Part shown: piece by piece, positions 16,838 through 25,821 of the stretch
Layout of the letters: each line of letters begins with the position of its first letter
Numbering within the stretch: position 1 is the stretch's first letter
From: Castellaniella sp049673105
GTDB taxonomy: Bacteria; Pseudomonadota; Gammaproteobacteria; Burkholderiales; Burkholderiaceae_B
Assembly (NCBI RefSeq): GCF_049673105.1
Contig: NZ_JBATXG010000015.1
Span: 85,487 to 149,486, forward strand
Length of the DNA stretch: 64,000 bases
Direction of reading: 5' to 3'
Program-made: the position numbers and the translations under genes
The notes under the pieces: generated by a model
Database searches by the model: none
Seen by the model: only the letters and a program-made list of their open reading frames with translations
What the model was told of the DNA's origin: nothing

Positions 16838-18656
16838 AGTCGGCCAGGCGGGACCGTTCGCCGCGCTGCAGGGTGATGTGGCCGGAGTGCGGCCAGCCCT
16901 TGAAGCGATCCACCACGTAGGTCAGCCCAGAGCTGCCCTCGGTCAGGTAGGGCGTGTCGATCTGCGCGATGTTGCCCAGGCAGACGATCTTGGTGCCCGG
17001 CCCCGCCCGCGTGATCAGGGTCTTCATCTGCTTGGGCGTCAGGTTCTGCGCCTCGTCGATGATCAGGAATTTATTCAGGAAGGTGCGTCCGCGCATGAAG
17101 TTCAGGGACTTGACCTTGATGCGCGAGCGGATCAGGTCCATGGCGGGGGTTTTGTTCCAGTCCTGGCCGCCGCCGTTGGCGCTGGTGCTGATGGCGCCGC
17201 CCGATCCCTGATGCAGGACTTCCAGATTGTCTTCCAGGGCGCCCATCCAGGGCAGCATCTTTTCTTCTTCGGTGCCGGGCAGGAAACCGATGTCGTCGCC
17301 CACCGGCACGGTGGCGCGGGTGATGATGATTTCGGTATAGCGTTTGGTTTCGAAGGTCTGCGCCAGGGCGCTGGCCAGCGTCAGCAAGGTCTTGCCCGTG
17401 CCCGCCTGGCCCAGCAGCGAGACGAAGTCGATGTCCGGATTCATCAGCAGGTTCAGGGCGAAGTTCTGTTCGCGGTTGCGCGCCGTGATGCCCCACACGC
17501 TGTTCTTGCTGTGGCTGAAGTCGCGCAGCGTGGCCAGCACTGCGCTTTTGCCGGTGACTTCGCGCACCTGGGCCGCCAGCGGCATGTCGCCATCGTAATA
17601 GACGAATTCATTGACGCTGAACTGGCTGCACAAGGGGCCGCGCACACGGTACCAGGTCAGGCCGTTTTGCTGCCAGGATTCGATGTTCTTGCCATGTTTG
17701 ACCCAGAAATTTTCCGGCAGGGGCATGATGCCGTCGTACAGCAGATCCGAATCGTCCAGCACGTGGTCGTTCAGATAGTCTTCTGCAGGCAGCGCCAGGG
17801 CACGCGCCTTCAGGCGCATATTGATGTCCTTGGATACCAGGACGATCTCGCGTTTCGGGGATTCCTGACGCAGGCCGTGGACGATGCTGAGAATGACGTT
17901 GTCGGCCTTGCCCATGGGCATGTCGATCGGCAGGCGGGATTCCGTGGCGCGGGTCTGGAAATAGAGCGACCCCAGCGCATCGGTGTTGCCCAGCGTGTCC
18001 AGGGGCACGCCTTTGTTGAGGTCAGCCGTAGTGATCAGATCGTCCAGATAGCGGCTGACCTGGCGGGCGTTGCGAGCGACCTCGGACATGCCCTTTTTCT
18101 GGTGATCCAGCTCTTCGAGCACGATCATCGGCAGAAACACATCGTGTTCGGCAAAGCGGAACAGCGAAGTCGGGTCGTGCAGCAAGACATTGGTGTCCAG
18201 CACGAACAGCTTGCGCTGGGCGGTGGGCAGGCGTTTGGCTTTGGCGGCGGGTGTCCTGGCGGGCTGCGCCACGCTGGGCGGTGTCTCGGGGACGGTGGCA
18301 TCCGCCGCTGCGTTGCGGCTGCGCGTAGCGGGCGCCGGAGCGGCCTTGGCTGCCGGAGCAGTGGCTTTGGCGACGGGCGCGGGTTTCGAGGCAGCAGGGG
18401 CGGCCTGGGGCGCAGCGGAGGCAGCCCGAGGAGCGGTGACGGCGGTTTTGGCGCTGGGCGCGGATTCTGCGGCGGCAGTCGCGGTTTTTGGAGAGGCGAT
18501 CTTGCTCAGGATCGCCGCCAGGGGGCGTTTGGGCTTGGGTTGCGCAGCCGTGGCGGCCGGCGCTGCGACGGGTTCGCTGAGCGGAGCCTGCCGAGTGGCG
18601 GCAGGGCTGGGTTCCACGGTGTCGCCGAGACGAGCCGGCGGTTTGGGAAGGGGCAT
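16818..18656 (-). CDS. PhoH family protein with N-terminal PIN domain
   Basis: The 612-residue protein joins a PIN nuclease domain (LFVLDTNVLLHDPTSLFRF near residue 150, DxN acidic residues present) to a PhoH ATPase (Walker A LGQAGTGKTLL near 415; Walker B FLIIDEAQNLTPKQMK near 533). This is the PhoH2-type architecture; such proteins unwind and cleave RNA in vitro in some bacteria. Between residues ~20 and ~145 is a low-complexity Ala/Pro/Lys-rich segment, probably disordered. Start chosen at MPLPKPPARLGD, which follows AGGAG; upstream in-frame sequence lies inside the peroxiredoxin gene. Not the pho-regulon short PhoH of E. coli. Confidence 0.92.
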   Translation of the reverse strand: MPLPKPPARLGDTVEPSPAATRQAPLSEPVAAPAATAAQPKPKRPLAAILSKIASPKTATAAAESAPSAKTAVTAPRAASAAPQAAPAASKPAPVAKATAPAAKAAPAPATRSRNAAADATVPETPPSVAQPARTPAAKAKRLPTAQRKLFVLDTNVLLHDPTSLFRFAEHDVFLPMIVLEELDHQKKGMSEVARNARQVSRYLDDLITTADLNKGVPLDTLGNTDALGSLYFQTRATESRLPIDMPMGKADNVILSIVHGLRQESPKREIVLVSKDINMRLKARALALPAEDYLNDHVLDDSDLLYDGIMPLPENFWVKHGKNIESWQQNGLTWYRVRGPLCSQFSVNEFVYYDGDMPLAAQVREVTGKSAVLATLRDFSHSKNSVWGITARNREQNFALNLLMNPDIDFVSLLGQAGTGKTLLTLASALAQTFETKRYTEIIITRATVPVGDDIGFLPGTEEEKMLPWMGALEDNLEVLHQGSGGAISTSANGGGQDWNKTPAMDLIRSRIKVKSLNFMRGRTFLNKFLIIDEAQNLTPKQMKTLITRAGPGTKIVCLGNIAQIDTPYLTEGSSGLTYVVDRFKGWPHSGHITLQRGERSRLADYASDAL

Positions 18657-18676
18657 GAAGGCTCCTGGAGTGGGGC

Positions 18677-19147
18677 TTAGACAGCCAGATTCTGTGCGGC
18701 GCGCAGGACTTCTTCGGCGTGGCCCGGAACGCGCACGCCGCGCCATTCCTGGATCAGCACGCCGTGCCGATCGATCAGAAAGGTGCTGCGGTCGACGCCG
18801 CGCACCTGCTTGCCGTACATGTTCTTGAGTTTCATGACGCCAAACAGGCTGCACAGGGCCTCGTCCGGATCGGAAATCAGCGGGAAGGGCAGGTTCTGCT
18901 TGTCCGTGAAGTTCTGGTGGGATGTCAGCGAGTCGCGGGAAATTCCAAAGACCGGGCAGCCGATGGCCAGGAACTGTTCATGCAGATCGCGGAAATCCTG
19001 TGATTCGACGGTGCAGCCGGGGGTGTTGTCCTTGGGGTAGAAGTAAAGGACAAAGGGCTTGCCCTGCAGCGTCGTGGAATCGAATGGACCATGCGTTGAT
19101 TCGGCCTGGATGGCAGGCAGGGGCTGGCCGATGGCGACGGATGTCAT
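18677..19147 (-). CDS. bcp: Thioredoxin-dependent peroxiredoxin, BCP/PrxQ type
   Basis: A 156-residue cytoplasmic peroxidase that reduces hydroperoxides at a peroxidatic Cys45 in the motif YPKDNTPGCT. The Cys five residues later, which is the resolving Cys of E. coli BCP, is replaced by Gln (TVESQ), so this is either a 1-Cys form or uses another Cys such as Cys64. The rest of the fold (FGISRDSLTSHQNF, Arg near 110-120) is regular. It begins in the ATGA overlap with the upstream gene and is followed 20 bases later by phoH. Confidence 0.93.
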   Translation of the reverse strand: MTSVAIGQPLPAIQAESTHGPFDSTTLQGKPFVLYFYPKDNTPGCTVESQDFRDLHEQFLAIGCPVFGISRDSLTSHQNFTDKQNLPFPLISDPDEALCSLFGVMKLKNMYGKQVRGVDRSTFLIDRHGVLIQEWRGVRVPGHAEEVLRAAQNLAV

Positions 19148-19587
19148 GCGTGGGGGTCTCCGGGTAATAACAGGGCCAGAACGCGCCGTTCCTCGGACAT
19201 GAGGATGTTGTAGGTGCGGGCAGCGGCCTGAGTGGTCATGGTTTCGACGCCGATGCCCAGATTGAGCAAGGGGCGCAGGGTGTCGGGGTGCAGGAAGGTC
19301 TGCCGCGTTCCGGTGCCGATCAGCAGGACTTCCGGCGCGTCTTTAGGCAGGGTGGAGGGGGTGTCGTCCAGAAAGGCCAGGGGATCTTGCGCGGCATCCA
19401 GGCCGACCAGGGCCTTCAAAAATGCCGCGTCGATCTCGGCGACGGTGCGCAGTTCCAGTTCGCGCACCGGGCCTTCCGGCCCGAAACAGACGGTGGCCTC
19501 GAACCGAACCCGGTTGATCTCCAGGTGGTGTTCCCCGTAGGCCGTGACGGTATTGAGAGCGGGGTTGAAGTCTTTTTGCAGTAGCAC
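19144..19587 (-). CDS. Mth938-like domain protein (DUF498/NDUFAF3-related)
   Basis: The 147-residue protein has the Mth938/NDUFAF3 pattern: a short N-terminal strand region, PEVLLIGTGTRQTFL in the middle, and GIGVETMTTQAAARTYNILMSEERRVLALLLP at the end. Human NDUFAF3 assists complex I assembly; the bacterial role is not known. It is first of a leftward operon with the peroxiredoxin, phoH and pdxA. The start (MLLQKDFNPALNTV) fits family members. Confidence 0.88.
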   Translation of the reverse strand: MLLQKDFNPALNTVTAYGEHHLEINRVRFEATVCFGPEGPVRELELRTVAEIDAAFLKALVGLDAAQDPLAFLDDTPSTLPKDAPEVLLIGTGTRQTFLHPDTLRPLLNLGIGVETMTTQAAARTYNILMSEERRVLALLLPGDPHA

Positions 19588-19668
19588 GGAACGCTCCAGA
19601 GTTCCTGTGATGATAGCGCAGTGCCGGCACGCCTGGGCATGGCGGGGACCGGAATGCGTACCGTCGAT

Positions 19669-19697
19669 TTGCGAGTCCCAGACGCATGCGCTAGATT
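19669..19697 (+). promoter_or_regulatory. Candidate promoter of alaC-hom-thrC
   Basis: TTGCGA at 19669-19674 and TAGATT at 19692-19697 are separated by 17 bases, giving a leader of about 60 bases before the ATG at 19762. Both boxes match the consensus at four of six positions. No leader-peptide attenuator rich in Thr codons is visible. Confidence 0.4.
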
Positions 19698-19761
19698 ATC
19701 GGATTTGCTGCACTGCAATCATCTGTTGCCGATTCCTTTTCCGCCCAGTCCGAGGACCATC

Positions 19762-20949
19762 ATGACGACCTTCCCGCGCATCGAGCGCCTGCCCCCTTAT
19801 GTGTTCAACATCACTGGGGAACTGAAGATGGCCGCCCGGCGGCGCGGTGAAGACATCATCGACATGTCCATGGGCAATCCCGATGGCCCTACTCCCAAGC
19901 ACATCGTCGAGAAACTGGTCGAAGTCGCCGAACGCGGGGACACTCACGGCTATTCGGTGTCCAAGGGCATTCCCCGTCTGCGCCGCGCGATCACCGGCTG
20001 GTATCAGCGCCGCTACGGGGTGGATTTCGATCCGGACAGCGAGGCCATCGTCACCATCGGTTCGAAAGAAGGTCTGGCGCACTTGATGCTGGCGACGCTG
20101 GATCGGGGCGACACGGTGTTGGTGCCCAATCCCAGCTATCCCATTCACATTTACGGGGCAGTGATCGCCGGCGCCAACATCCGCTCGGTGCCCATGACGC
20201 CTGGCCTGGATTTCTTCGAGGAAATCGAACGCGCCGTGCGCGAGGCCATCCCCAAGCCCAAGATGATGATCCTGGGATTTCCCAGCAATCCGACCGCGCA
20301 GTGCGTCGAGCTGTCGTTCTTCGAGCGCATCGTTGCGTTGGCCAAGGAACACAACATTCTGGTCGTGCACGACCTGGCCTACGCCGACATCACCTTCGAC
20401 GGCTACGTGGCGCCGTCCATCATGCAGGTCGAAGGCGCGCGTGACGTGGCGGTGGAATTTTTCACCATGAGCAAGAGCTACAACATGGCAGGCTGGCGGG
20501 TCGGCTTCATGGTGGGCAACCGCGAACTGGTCAATGCCCTGGCGCGCATCAAAAGCTACCACGATTACGGCACCTTCACGCCGATTCAGGTGGCGGCCAT
20601 CGCCGCCCTGGAAGGCCCGCAGGACTGCGTGGCCGAAGTCGTCGAGCAGTACCGCCGCCGCCGCGACGTGCTGGCCAAGGGCCTGCAGGAAGCGGGCTGG
20701 CCGGTCGATGTGCCCAAGGCGTCCATGTATATCTGGGCGCATATCCCCGAACCCTACCGGGCCTTGGGTTCGCTGGAATTTTCCAAGCGACTGCTGGCGG
20801 ATGCCAAGGTCGCGGTGTCTCCCGGCATCGGTTTTGGCGATTACGGCGACGAATACGTGCGCTTTGCGCTGATTGAAAACGAGCAGCGCACCCGGCAGGC
20901 CGTGCGCGGCATCAAAGACATGTTTCGCAAGGACGGGCTGCTGAAATGA
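19762..20949 (+). CDS. alaC: Alanine transaminase (class I/II PLP aminotransferase, AlaC-like)
   Basis: This 395-residue cytoplasmic enzyme transfers amino groups between pyruvate and glutamate to form alanine. It carries the fold-type I PLP motifs NPSYPIHIYGAV, HDLAYADITFDGY and FTMSKSYNMAGWRVGF, with Lys238 as the Schiff-base lysine. MSMGNPDGPTPKHIVEKL matches AlaC (YfdZ). ATG 19762 has a GAGGA ribosome site. It overlaps hom by 4 bases. A different amino-acid substrate cannot be excluded, but the gene order before hom and thrC is common in Burkholderiales. Confidence 0.92.
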   Translation: MTTFPRIERLPPYVFNITGELKMAARRRGEDIIDMSMGNPDGPTPKHIVEKLVEVAERGDTHGYSVSKGIPRLRRAITGWYQRRYGVDFDPDSEAIVTIGSKEGLAHLMLATLDRGDTVLVPNPSYPIHIYGAVIAGANIRSVPMTPGLDFFEEIERAVREAIPKPKMMILGFPSNPTAQCVELSFFERIVALAKEHNILVVHDLAYADITFDGYVAPSIMQVEGARDVAVEFFTMSKSYNMAGWRVGFMVGNRELVNALARIKSYHDYGTFTPIQVAAIAALEGPQDCVAEVVEQYRRRRDVLAKGLQEAGWPVDVPKASMYIWAHIPEPYRALGSLEFSKRLLADAKVAVSPGIGFGDYGDEYVRFALIENEQRTRQAVRGIKDMFRKDGLLK

Positions 20950-22250
20950 AACCTATCCGTATCGGATTGTTGGGCCTGGGCGTCGTCGGTAGCGGCGTCT
21001 GGACGGTGTTGGCGCAAAACGGCGGTGAAATCGCCCGCCGCGCCGGCAGGCATATCGAAGTGGCCGCCGTGGCGGTGCGCGACGCGGCCAAGGCCCGCGC
21101 CCTGGTCGGCCCTGATGTCAAGGTCATGACCGACGGCATGACCCTGGCGCAGGACCCGGACATCGACATCATTGTCGAGCTGATGGGCGGCGACACCCTG
21201 GCGCGGGATTGCATCCTGGCGGCGATCCATCATGGCAAGCATGTCGTCACGGCCAATAAGGCGCTGCTGGCGATGCACGGCAACGAGATCTTCGCCGCGG
21301 CTCAAGCGCGGGGCGTGATGGTGGCGTTCGAGGCCGCCGTGGCCGGGGGCATTCCCATCATCAAGGCGATCCGCGAAGGCCTGACGGCCAACCGCATCGA
21401 GTGGGTGGCGGGCATCATCAACGGCACGACCAATTTCATTCTGTCGGAAATGCGACAGCGTGGCCTGCCCTTCGAAACCGTGCTGGCCGAGGCCCAGCGC
21501 CTGGGCTATGCGGAAGCCGACCCGACCTTCGACGTCGAAGGCGTGGATGCTGCGCACAAGCTGACGCTGCTGGCCTCGCTGGCCTTCGGCATTCCGGTGC
21601 AATTCGACAAAGCCACGACGGAAGGCATTTCCAATCTGTCCTCCGAGGACATCGTGCATGCCGAGCGCCTGGGCTATCGCATCAAGCTGCTGGGCATCAC
21701 CCGCCGTCGCGCCGAAGGCATCGAATTGCGTGTGCACCCGACGCTGGTGCCGGCTGACTGCCTGCTGGCCAATGTCGAAGGCGCCATGAACGCCGTGCTG
21801 GTGCGCGGCGACGCGGTCGGCCTGTCGATGTACTATGGTCAGGGCGCCGGGTCGCTGCCGACGGCTTCCGCCGTCGTGGCGGATCTGGTGGACGTGGCCC
21901 GGCTGCAGATGGCGGACCCGGAACACCGCGTGCCGCATCTGGCTTTCCAGCCGGAAGCCGTCGCCGATATTCCCATCCTGCCGATGGTCGAGGTCCGCTC
22001 CAGCTTCTATCTGCGCGTGCGGGTCGATGACCGGCCCGGCGTGCTGGCCGATCTGGCGCGCATCCTGTCGGGGGCCGGCATTTCGGTGGGGTCCATGTTC
22101 CAGCAGCCGCACGGCGAACACCAGGCCGAGATCATCTTCCTGACCCACGAGGCCCGCGAGGGTGATGTGGATGACGCCTTGCGCCTCATGCAGGCACAGC
22201 CTTTTGTCCGTTCGGACGTGACGCGTCTGCGCGTGGAGAATCTGACTTGA
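20946..22250 (+). CDS. hom: Homoserine dehydrogenase
   Basis: Hom reduces aspartate semialdehyde to homoserine, the branch point to threonine and methionine. The 434-residue monofunctional enzyme has the NAD(P) loop IGLLGLGVVGSGV, the catalytic segment VAGIINGTTNFILSEM and FDVEGVDAAHKL, and a C-terminal ACT domain from about residue 350 (SSFYLRVRVDDRPGVLADLARILS) for threonine feedback. The last bases form TTGA with the TTG start of thrC. Confidence 0.97.
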   Translation: MKPIRIGLLGLGVVGSGVWTVLAQNGGEIARRAGRHIEVAAVAVRDAAKARALVGPDVKVMTDGMTLAQDPDIDIIVELMGGDTLARDCILAAIHHGKHVVTANKALLAMHGNEIFAAAQARGVMVAFEAAVAGGIPIIKAIREGLTANRIEWVAGIINGTTNFILSEMRQRGLPFETVLAEAQRLGYAEADPTFDVEGVDAAHKLTLLASLAFGIPVQFDKATTEGISNLSSEDIVHAERLGYRIKLLGITRRRAEGIELRVHPTLVPADCLLANVEGAMNAVLVRGDAVGLSMYYGQGAGSLPTASAVVADLVDVARLQMADPEHRVPHLAFQPEAVADIPILPMVEVRSSFYLRVRVDDRPGVLADLARILSGAGISVGSMFQQPHGEHQAEIIFLTHEAREGDVDDALRLMQAQPFVRSDVTRLRVENLT

Positions 22251-23647
22251 AATATCGGTCCACCCGGGGCGGCATGGCCCCCTTGCCCTTTTGCGACATC
22301 CTGCTGGAAGGCCTGGCGCCCGACGGGGGCTTGGCGCTGCCTGAAACCCTGCCGCATCTGGACGCGGCCACGCTGGAATCCTGGCGCGACCTGTCCTACG
22401 CCGAGCTGGCCGCGCAAGTGCTGGGTCTGTTCATCGACGACATTCCCCGGCAGGATCTGCTGCGCATGACGCAGGCGGCCTATGCATCCGACGTCTTTCC
22501 GCAGATTGCGCCGATCAAGCCGCTGCGCCCCGGCCTGTCGCTGCTGGGCCTGTCCGAAGGCCCCACGCTGGCCTTCAAGGACATGGCCATGCAGTTCCTG
22601 GGCCAGGTCTTCGAATACGTGCTGACGCGGCGCGGCCAGACCCTGAATATTCTGGGCGCGACCTCGGGCGACACCGGGTCGGCGGCGGAATACGCCTTGC
22701 GCGGCAAGCGCGGCGTGGCGGTATTCATGCTGTCGCCGCATGGGCGCATGAGCGCCTTTCAACGTGCACAGATGTATTCCCTGCAGGATGCCAACATCCA
22801 CAACATCGCAGTGCGCGGCGTCTTTGATGAATGCCAGGACATCGTCAAGACCCTGGCGGGCGATCTGGATTTCAAGAGCGCCCATCGCCTGGGGGCGGTG
22901 AACTCCATCAACTGGGCGCGGATTGCAGCGCAGATCGTGTACTACGTCTGGGGCTGGTTGCGGGCCACGCAGGGGCCGGGGCAGCCCGTGTCCTTTGCTG
23001 TGCCCTCGGGCAATTTCGGCAATATCCTGGCGGGCCACCTGGCGCGGCAGATGGGACTGCCCATCCACCGCCTGGTGCTGGCCACCAATGAAAACAACGT
23101 GCTGGAAGAGTTCTTTCGCACCGGCATCTACCGGCCCCGTCCGGCCAGCCAGACCTATGCGACGTCCAGCCCGTCGATGGATATTTCGCGGGCCTCGAAT
23201 TTCGAGCGCTTCATCTTCGATCTCGTGGGGCAGGATGCGGCGCGGGTGCGGGCGTTGATGGACGAGCTGCGTCAGAGCGGACAGTTCGATCTATCGGATC
23301 TGAAGCCTCAGTTTACGGAACGCTACGGCTTTGTCGCGGGAGCCAGCTCGCATGCCGACCGGCTGGCGACGATCCGCGACATTCAGCGGGAAACCGGCGT
23401 GCTGATCGATCCGCATACCGCCGACGGGGTACATGTGGCGCAGGCCCACCTGGAACCCGGCGTGCCCATGCTGGTGCTGGAAACGGCCTTGCCGGCCAAA
23501 TTCGCCGAGACCATCCTGGAAGCCACCGGCCAGGCGCCGGCAGTGCCAGCCGGCTTGCAGGATCTGCAGCAACGCCCCCAGCGTGTCGAACTCATGGACT
23601 GCGACGCGCGGCAGGTGGCCGATTACATGCGTCGGCACGCGCTGTAA
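22247..23647 (+). CDS. thrC: Threonine synthase
   Basis: ThrC converts O-phosphohomoserine to threonine with PLP. The 466-residue enzyme has the N-terminal RSTRGG motif, Lys111 in LAFKDMAMQFLG for PLP binding, LGATSGDTGSAAEYAL, and the phosphate-binding PSGNFGNILAG. Start is TTG 22247, which overlaps the hom stop; it gives the conserved beginning MKYRSTRGG, and no ATG or GTG fits. A rare start codon in a coupled position may lower yield or make it depend on hom translation. Confidence 0.96.
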   Translation: MKYRSTRGGMAPLPFCDILLEGLAPDGGLALPETLPHLDAATLESWRDLSYAELAAQVLGLFIDDIPRQDLLRMTQAAYASDVFPQIAPIKPLRPGLSLLGLSEGPTLAFKDMAMQFLGQVFEYVLTRRGQTLNILGATSGDTGSAAEYALRGKRGVAVFMLSPHGRMSAFQRAQMYSLQDANIHNIAVRGVFDECQDIVKTLAGDLDFKSAHRLGAVNSINWARIAAQIVYYVWGWLRATQGPGQPVSFAVPSGNFGNILAGHLARQMGLPIHRLVLATNENNVLEEFFRTGIYRPRPASQTYATSSPSMDISRASNFERFIFDLVGQDAARVRALMDELRQSGQFDLSDLKPQFTERYGFVAGASSHADRLATIRDIQRETGVLIDPHTADGVHVAQAHLEPGVPMLVLETALPAKFAETILEATGQAPAVPAGLQDLQQRPQRVELMDCDARQVADYMRRHAL

Positions 23648-23656
23648 GGCTTTCCC

Positions 23657-24961
23657 CTAGCGGCCATCCGGGGCGGCAGCGAGCCTTGCTGCCGCCTGGC
23701 CGCTGAGCACGGCGCCCTCCAGCACGGCAGGGTAGCCGGTGTCAGTCCAGTCGCCGGCCAGCAATAGGCCGGGCCAAGGGGGCTTGGGGCCGGGGCGCCG
23801 CAGGCCCGGCACCGCATCAAAGGTCGCTCGTTTCTCGGTGATCAGCGCCTGCGCTTCGACGGGGGGCAGGGGATGCGGCGCCTGGGCGCGGATCTGTTCC
23901 ACCACGCCGGCGATGATGCGCGTGGCATCCTGTCCCGCGTAGCGGTCGGCGGCGCCGATGACGACGTGCACCAGACAGCGTGCCTCGGCGGACCGGGCGG
24001 TGACGCTGTGGTCGAACAACCATTGTCCCCAAGCGCGACGCTCGGGGTCGTCCCATAGCAAGCTCATGGCGCGCCCCGACTCCCAGGGGCGGCTCAGGCG
24101 CAGACTGACGGTGCCGATGGCCGCATGCCGCAGGGCGGGCCAGTCGGCCAGATAGCCCTCGGCTTGCGGCAGGGGGCTGAGCAAACGCTGTGCCTCGTGC
24201 ATCGGAGTGGCCAGAATCACCTGTTCATAGTGCTCTCCATCGACCAACCAGCCGCCCTGCGTGGCGGGCGTGATCGCTTGGACCCGTTGCCGTTGCAGAC
24301 GCCCATCCAGCAGTTGGCAGGCTTGCCGCGGCCATAAATCATGCAGTTGGCGCCGGGGAATCAGCATCCGGCTGGCGCAGGCGCCTGCGCCCAGGCTGTC
24401 TTGCAGAACGCGGGCGAACAGGCGGGCCTCGGTGTGTTGCAGAGCAGTATTGGTGGCTGCCAGGCATAGCGGCGTCCACAGGCGTTCCAGCAGGCGGGGC
24501 GGGCACCCCAGCTGTTGCAGCCAGTCTGCCGCCGTCAGGCCGATATCGATGCGGGCCAGATCCGAGGCGCGGAGCACTCGCCACAGGTGATGGCGGCCTT
24601 GCCAGCCTTCCAGGCCCCGGCTGCCGAACAGTGCCCCCAGCTGATGCGCCGGGGCGGGCAGCGGCCAGAACCCCAGGCGCAGCTGGCCGTCGGCGGATTG
24701 CAGATTCAGCGGCTGGATATGGCAGGCGCTGGCGGGGTCCACCCCCAGGGATTGCATCAGCGCCAGGGTCTCGCGGTAGGCGCCCAGCAGAATGTGCTGG
24801 CCGTTGTCCGTGGGTATCCCCAGACTGGGATGCGTTACCGGGCGGGCCCGTCCGCCGGCCTGCGCCGCCGCCTCGAAGACCCGGACCGGCATGCCTGTCC
24901 GATGCAGATGCACGGCGGCGGCCAGGCCGGCCCAGCCTGCTCCGACGATGGCGACGCTCAT
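23657..24961 (-). CDS. hpnE: Hydroxysqualene dehydroxylase HpnE (FAD-dependent)
   Basis: HpnE removes the hydroxyl group of hydroxysqualene to give squalene, the last of three steps from farnesyl diphosphate. The 434-residue amine-oxidase-like flavoprotein starts with the FAD-binding VAIVGAGWAGLAAAVHLHRTG and ends with a second FAD contact region WPGLLLAGDWTDTGYPAVLEGAVLSG. It overlaps hpnD by 4 bases and ends 9 bases from the converging thrC. Squalene-hopene cyclase is not in the window. Confidence 0.93.
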   Translation of the reverse strand: MSVAIVGAGWAGLAAAVHLHRTGMPVRVFEAAAQAGGRARPVTHPSLGIPTDNGQHILLGAYRETLALMQSLGVDPASACHIQPLNLQSADGQLRLGFWPLPAPAHQLGALFGSRGLEGWQGRHHLWRVLRASDLARIDIGLTAADWLQQLGCPPRLLERLWTPLCLAATNTALQHTEARLFARVLQDSLGAGACASRMLIPRRQLHDLWPRQACQLLDGRLQRQRVQAITPATQGGWLVDGEHYEQVILATPMHEAQRLLSPLPQAEGYLADWPALRHAAIGTVSLRLSRPWESGRAMSLLWDDPERRAWGQWLFDHSVTARSAEARCLVHVVIGAADRYAGQDATRIIAGVVEQIRAQAPHPLPPVEAQALITEKRATFDAVPGLRRPGPKPPWPGLLLAGDWTDTGYPAVLEGAVLSGQAAARLAAAPDGR

Positions 24962-25821
24962 GCCGCCAGGCGGCGCACCAGCCCCTGGCCGCCACTGACC
25001 CAGACCTTCCAGGCCAGCCAGAGCTTGCGGATCGGTGTCAGGGCGATGCGCTGGTTCAGCACATGCCAGCCGTCGCGCTCGATTTCATCGAGCAGCGTGT
25101 GATAGATCGCCGCCATCATCAGGCCTGGCCGCTGCGCGCGGCGATCGGCCTCGGGCAGCAGGCGCATGGCATCCCGGTACAGCTCGCGTGCGCGCACGGT
25201 CTGTTGCTGCATCAGGGCGGCAAAGCCATCGGTGTAACGGCCATCCAGAATGTCGTCCACGCTGACGCCGTGCTGCGCCATATCGTCGGCAGGCAGATAG
25301 ATGCGGCCTCGGCGGGCGTCGTCGCCCACGTCGCGGATGATGTTCGTCATCTGAAAGGCCAGGCCCAGCGTCTCGGCGTATTTCAGCGTGCGCGGATCGG
25401 TATAGCCGAAGATGCTGGCCGACAGGTCGCCCACGACGCCGGCAGCCCGCCAACAGTACTGACGCAGGGCTTCCCAGTCGGCATAGCGGAACTGGTCCAG
25501 ATCCATTTCCATGCCCTCGATGATGGCGTAAAACGGATCGGGGCGCAGCTGGCAGGGTTCCAGATGGCGCTGCAAGGCGATGGTGACCGGGTGGTCGGGC
25601 GTGCCGTTGAACATCTGATCCACCTGGCCGCGCCACCAGGCCAGTTTCATGCGGGCGACGGACGCTTCGCTGACCCCGTCGACGATGTCATCGACCTCGC
25701 GGCAAAAAGCATACAGGGCCGTGATCGCCCGCCGTCGTTCCGGCGGCAGAAACAGAAAGGAATAATAAAAGCTCGACCCGCTTTGGGCGGCTTTATGTTG
25801 GCAGTATTCGTCAGGACTCAT
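24958..25821 (-). CDS. hpnD: Presqualene diphosphate synthase HpnD
   Basis: HpnD joins two farnesyl diphosphates into presqualene diphosphate. The 287-residue protein has both Asp-rich motifs of the squalene/phytoene synthase family: YAFCREVDDIVD near residue 40 and NIIRDVGDDARRGRIYLP near 160. MSPDEYCQHKAAQSGSSFYYSF is a characteristic HpnD start. ATG 25821 overlaps the hpnC stop (ATGA). Middle gene of hpnC-hpnD-hpnE. Confidence 0.95.
   Translation of the reverse strand: MSPDEYCQHKAAQSGSSFYYSFLFLPPERRRAITALYAFCREVDDIVDGVSEASVARMKLAWWRGQVDQMFNGTPDHPVTIALQRHLEPCQLRPDPFYAIIEGMEMDLDQFRYADWEALRQYCWRAAGVVGDLSASIFGYTDPRTLKYAETLGLAFQMTNIIRDVGDDARRGRIYLPADDMAQHGVSVDDILDGRYTDGFAALMQQQTVRARELYRDAMRLLPEADRRAQRPGLMMAAIYHTLLDEIERDGWHVLNQRIALTPIRKLWLAWKVWVSGGQGLVRRLAA

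Noticed and set aside
18200..18560. Possible tandem repeat in the Ala/Pro-rich part of phoH
   Set aside because: Similar short words recur, but there is no regular unit length; it is low complexity rather than a tandem repeat.
16767..18680. A 637-codon plus-strand frame opposite phoH
   Set aside because: Composition dominated by Gly, Gln, Arg and Ala from antisense of the PhoH gene and its Ala/Pro linker; no start signal or motifs.
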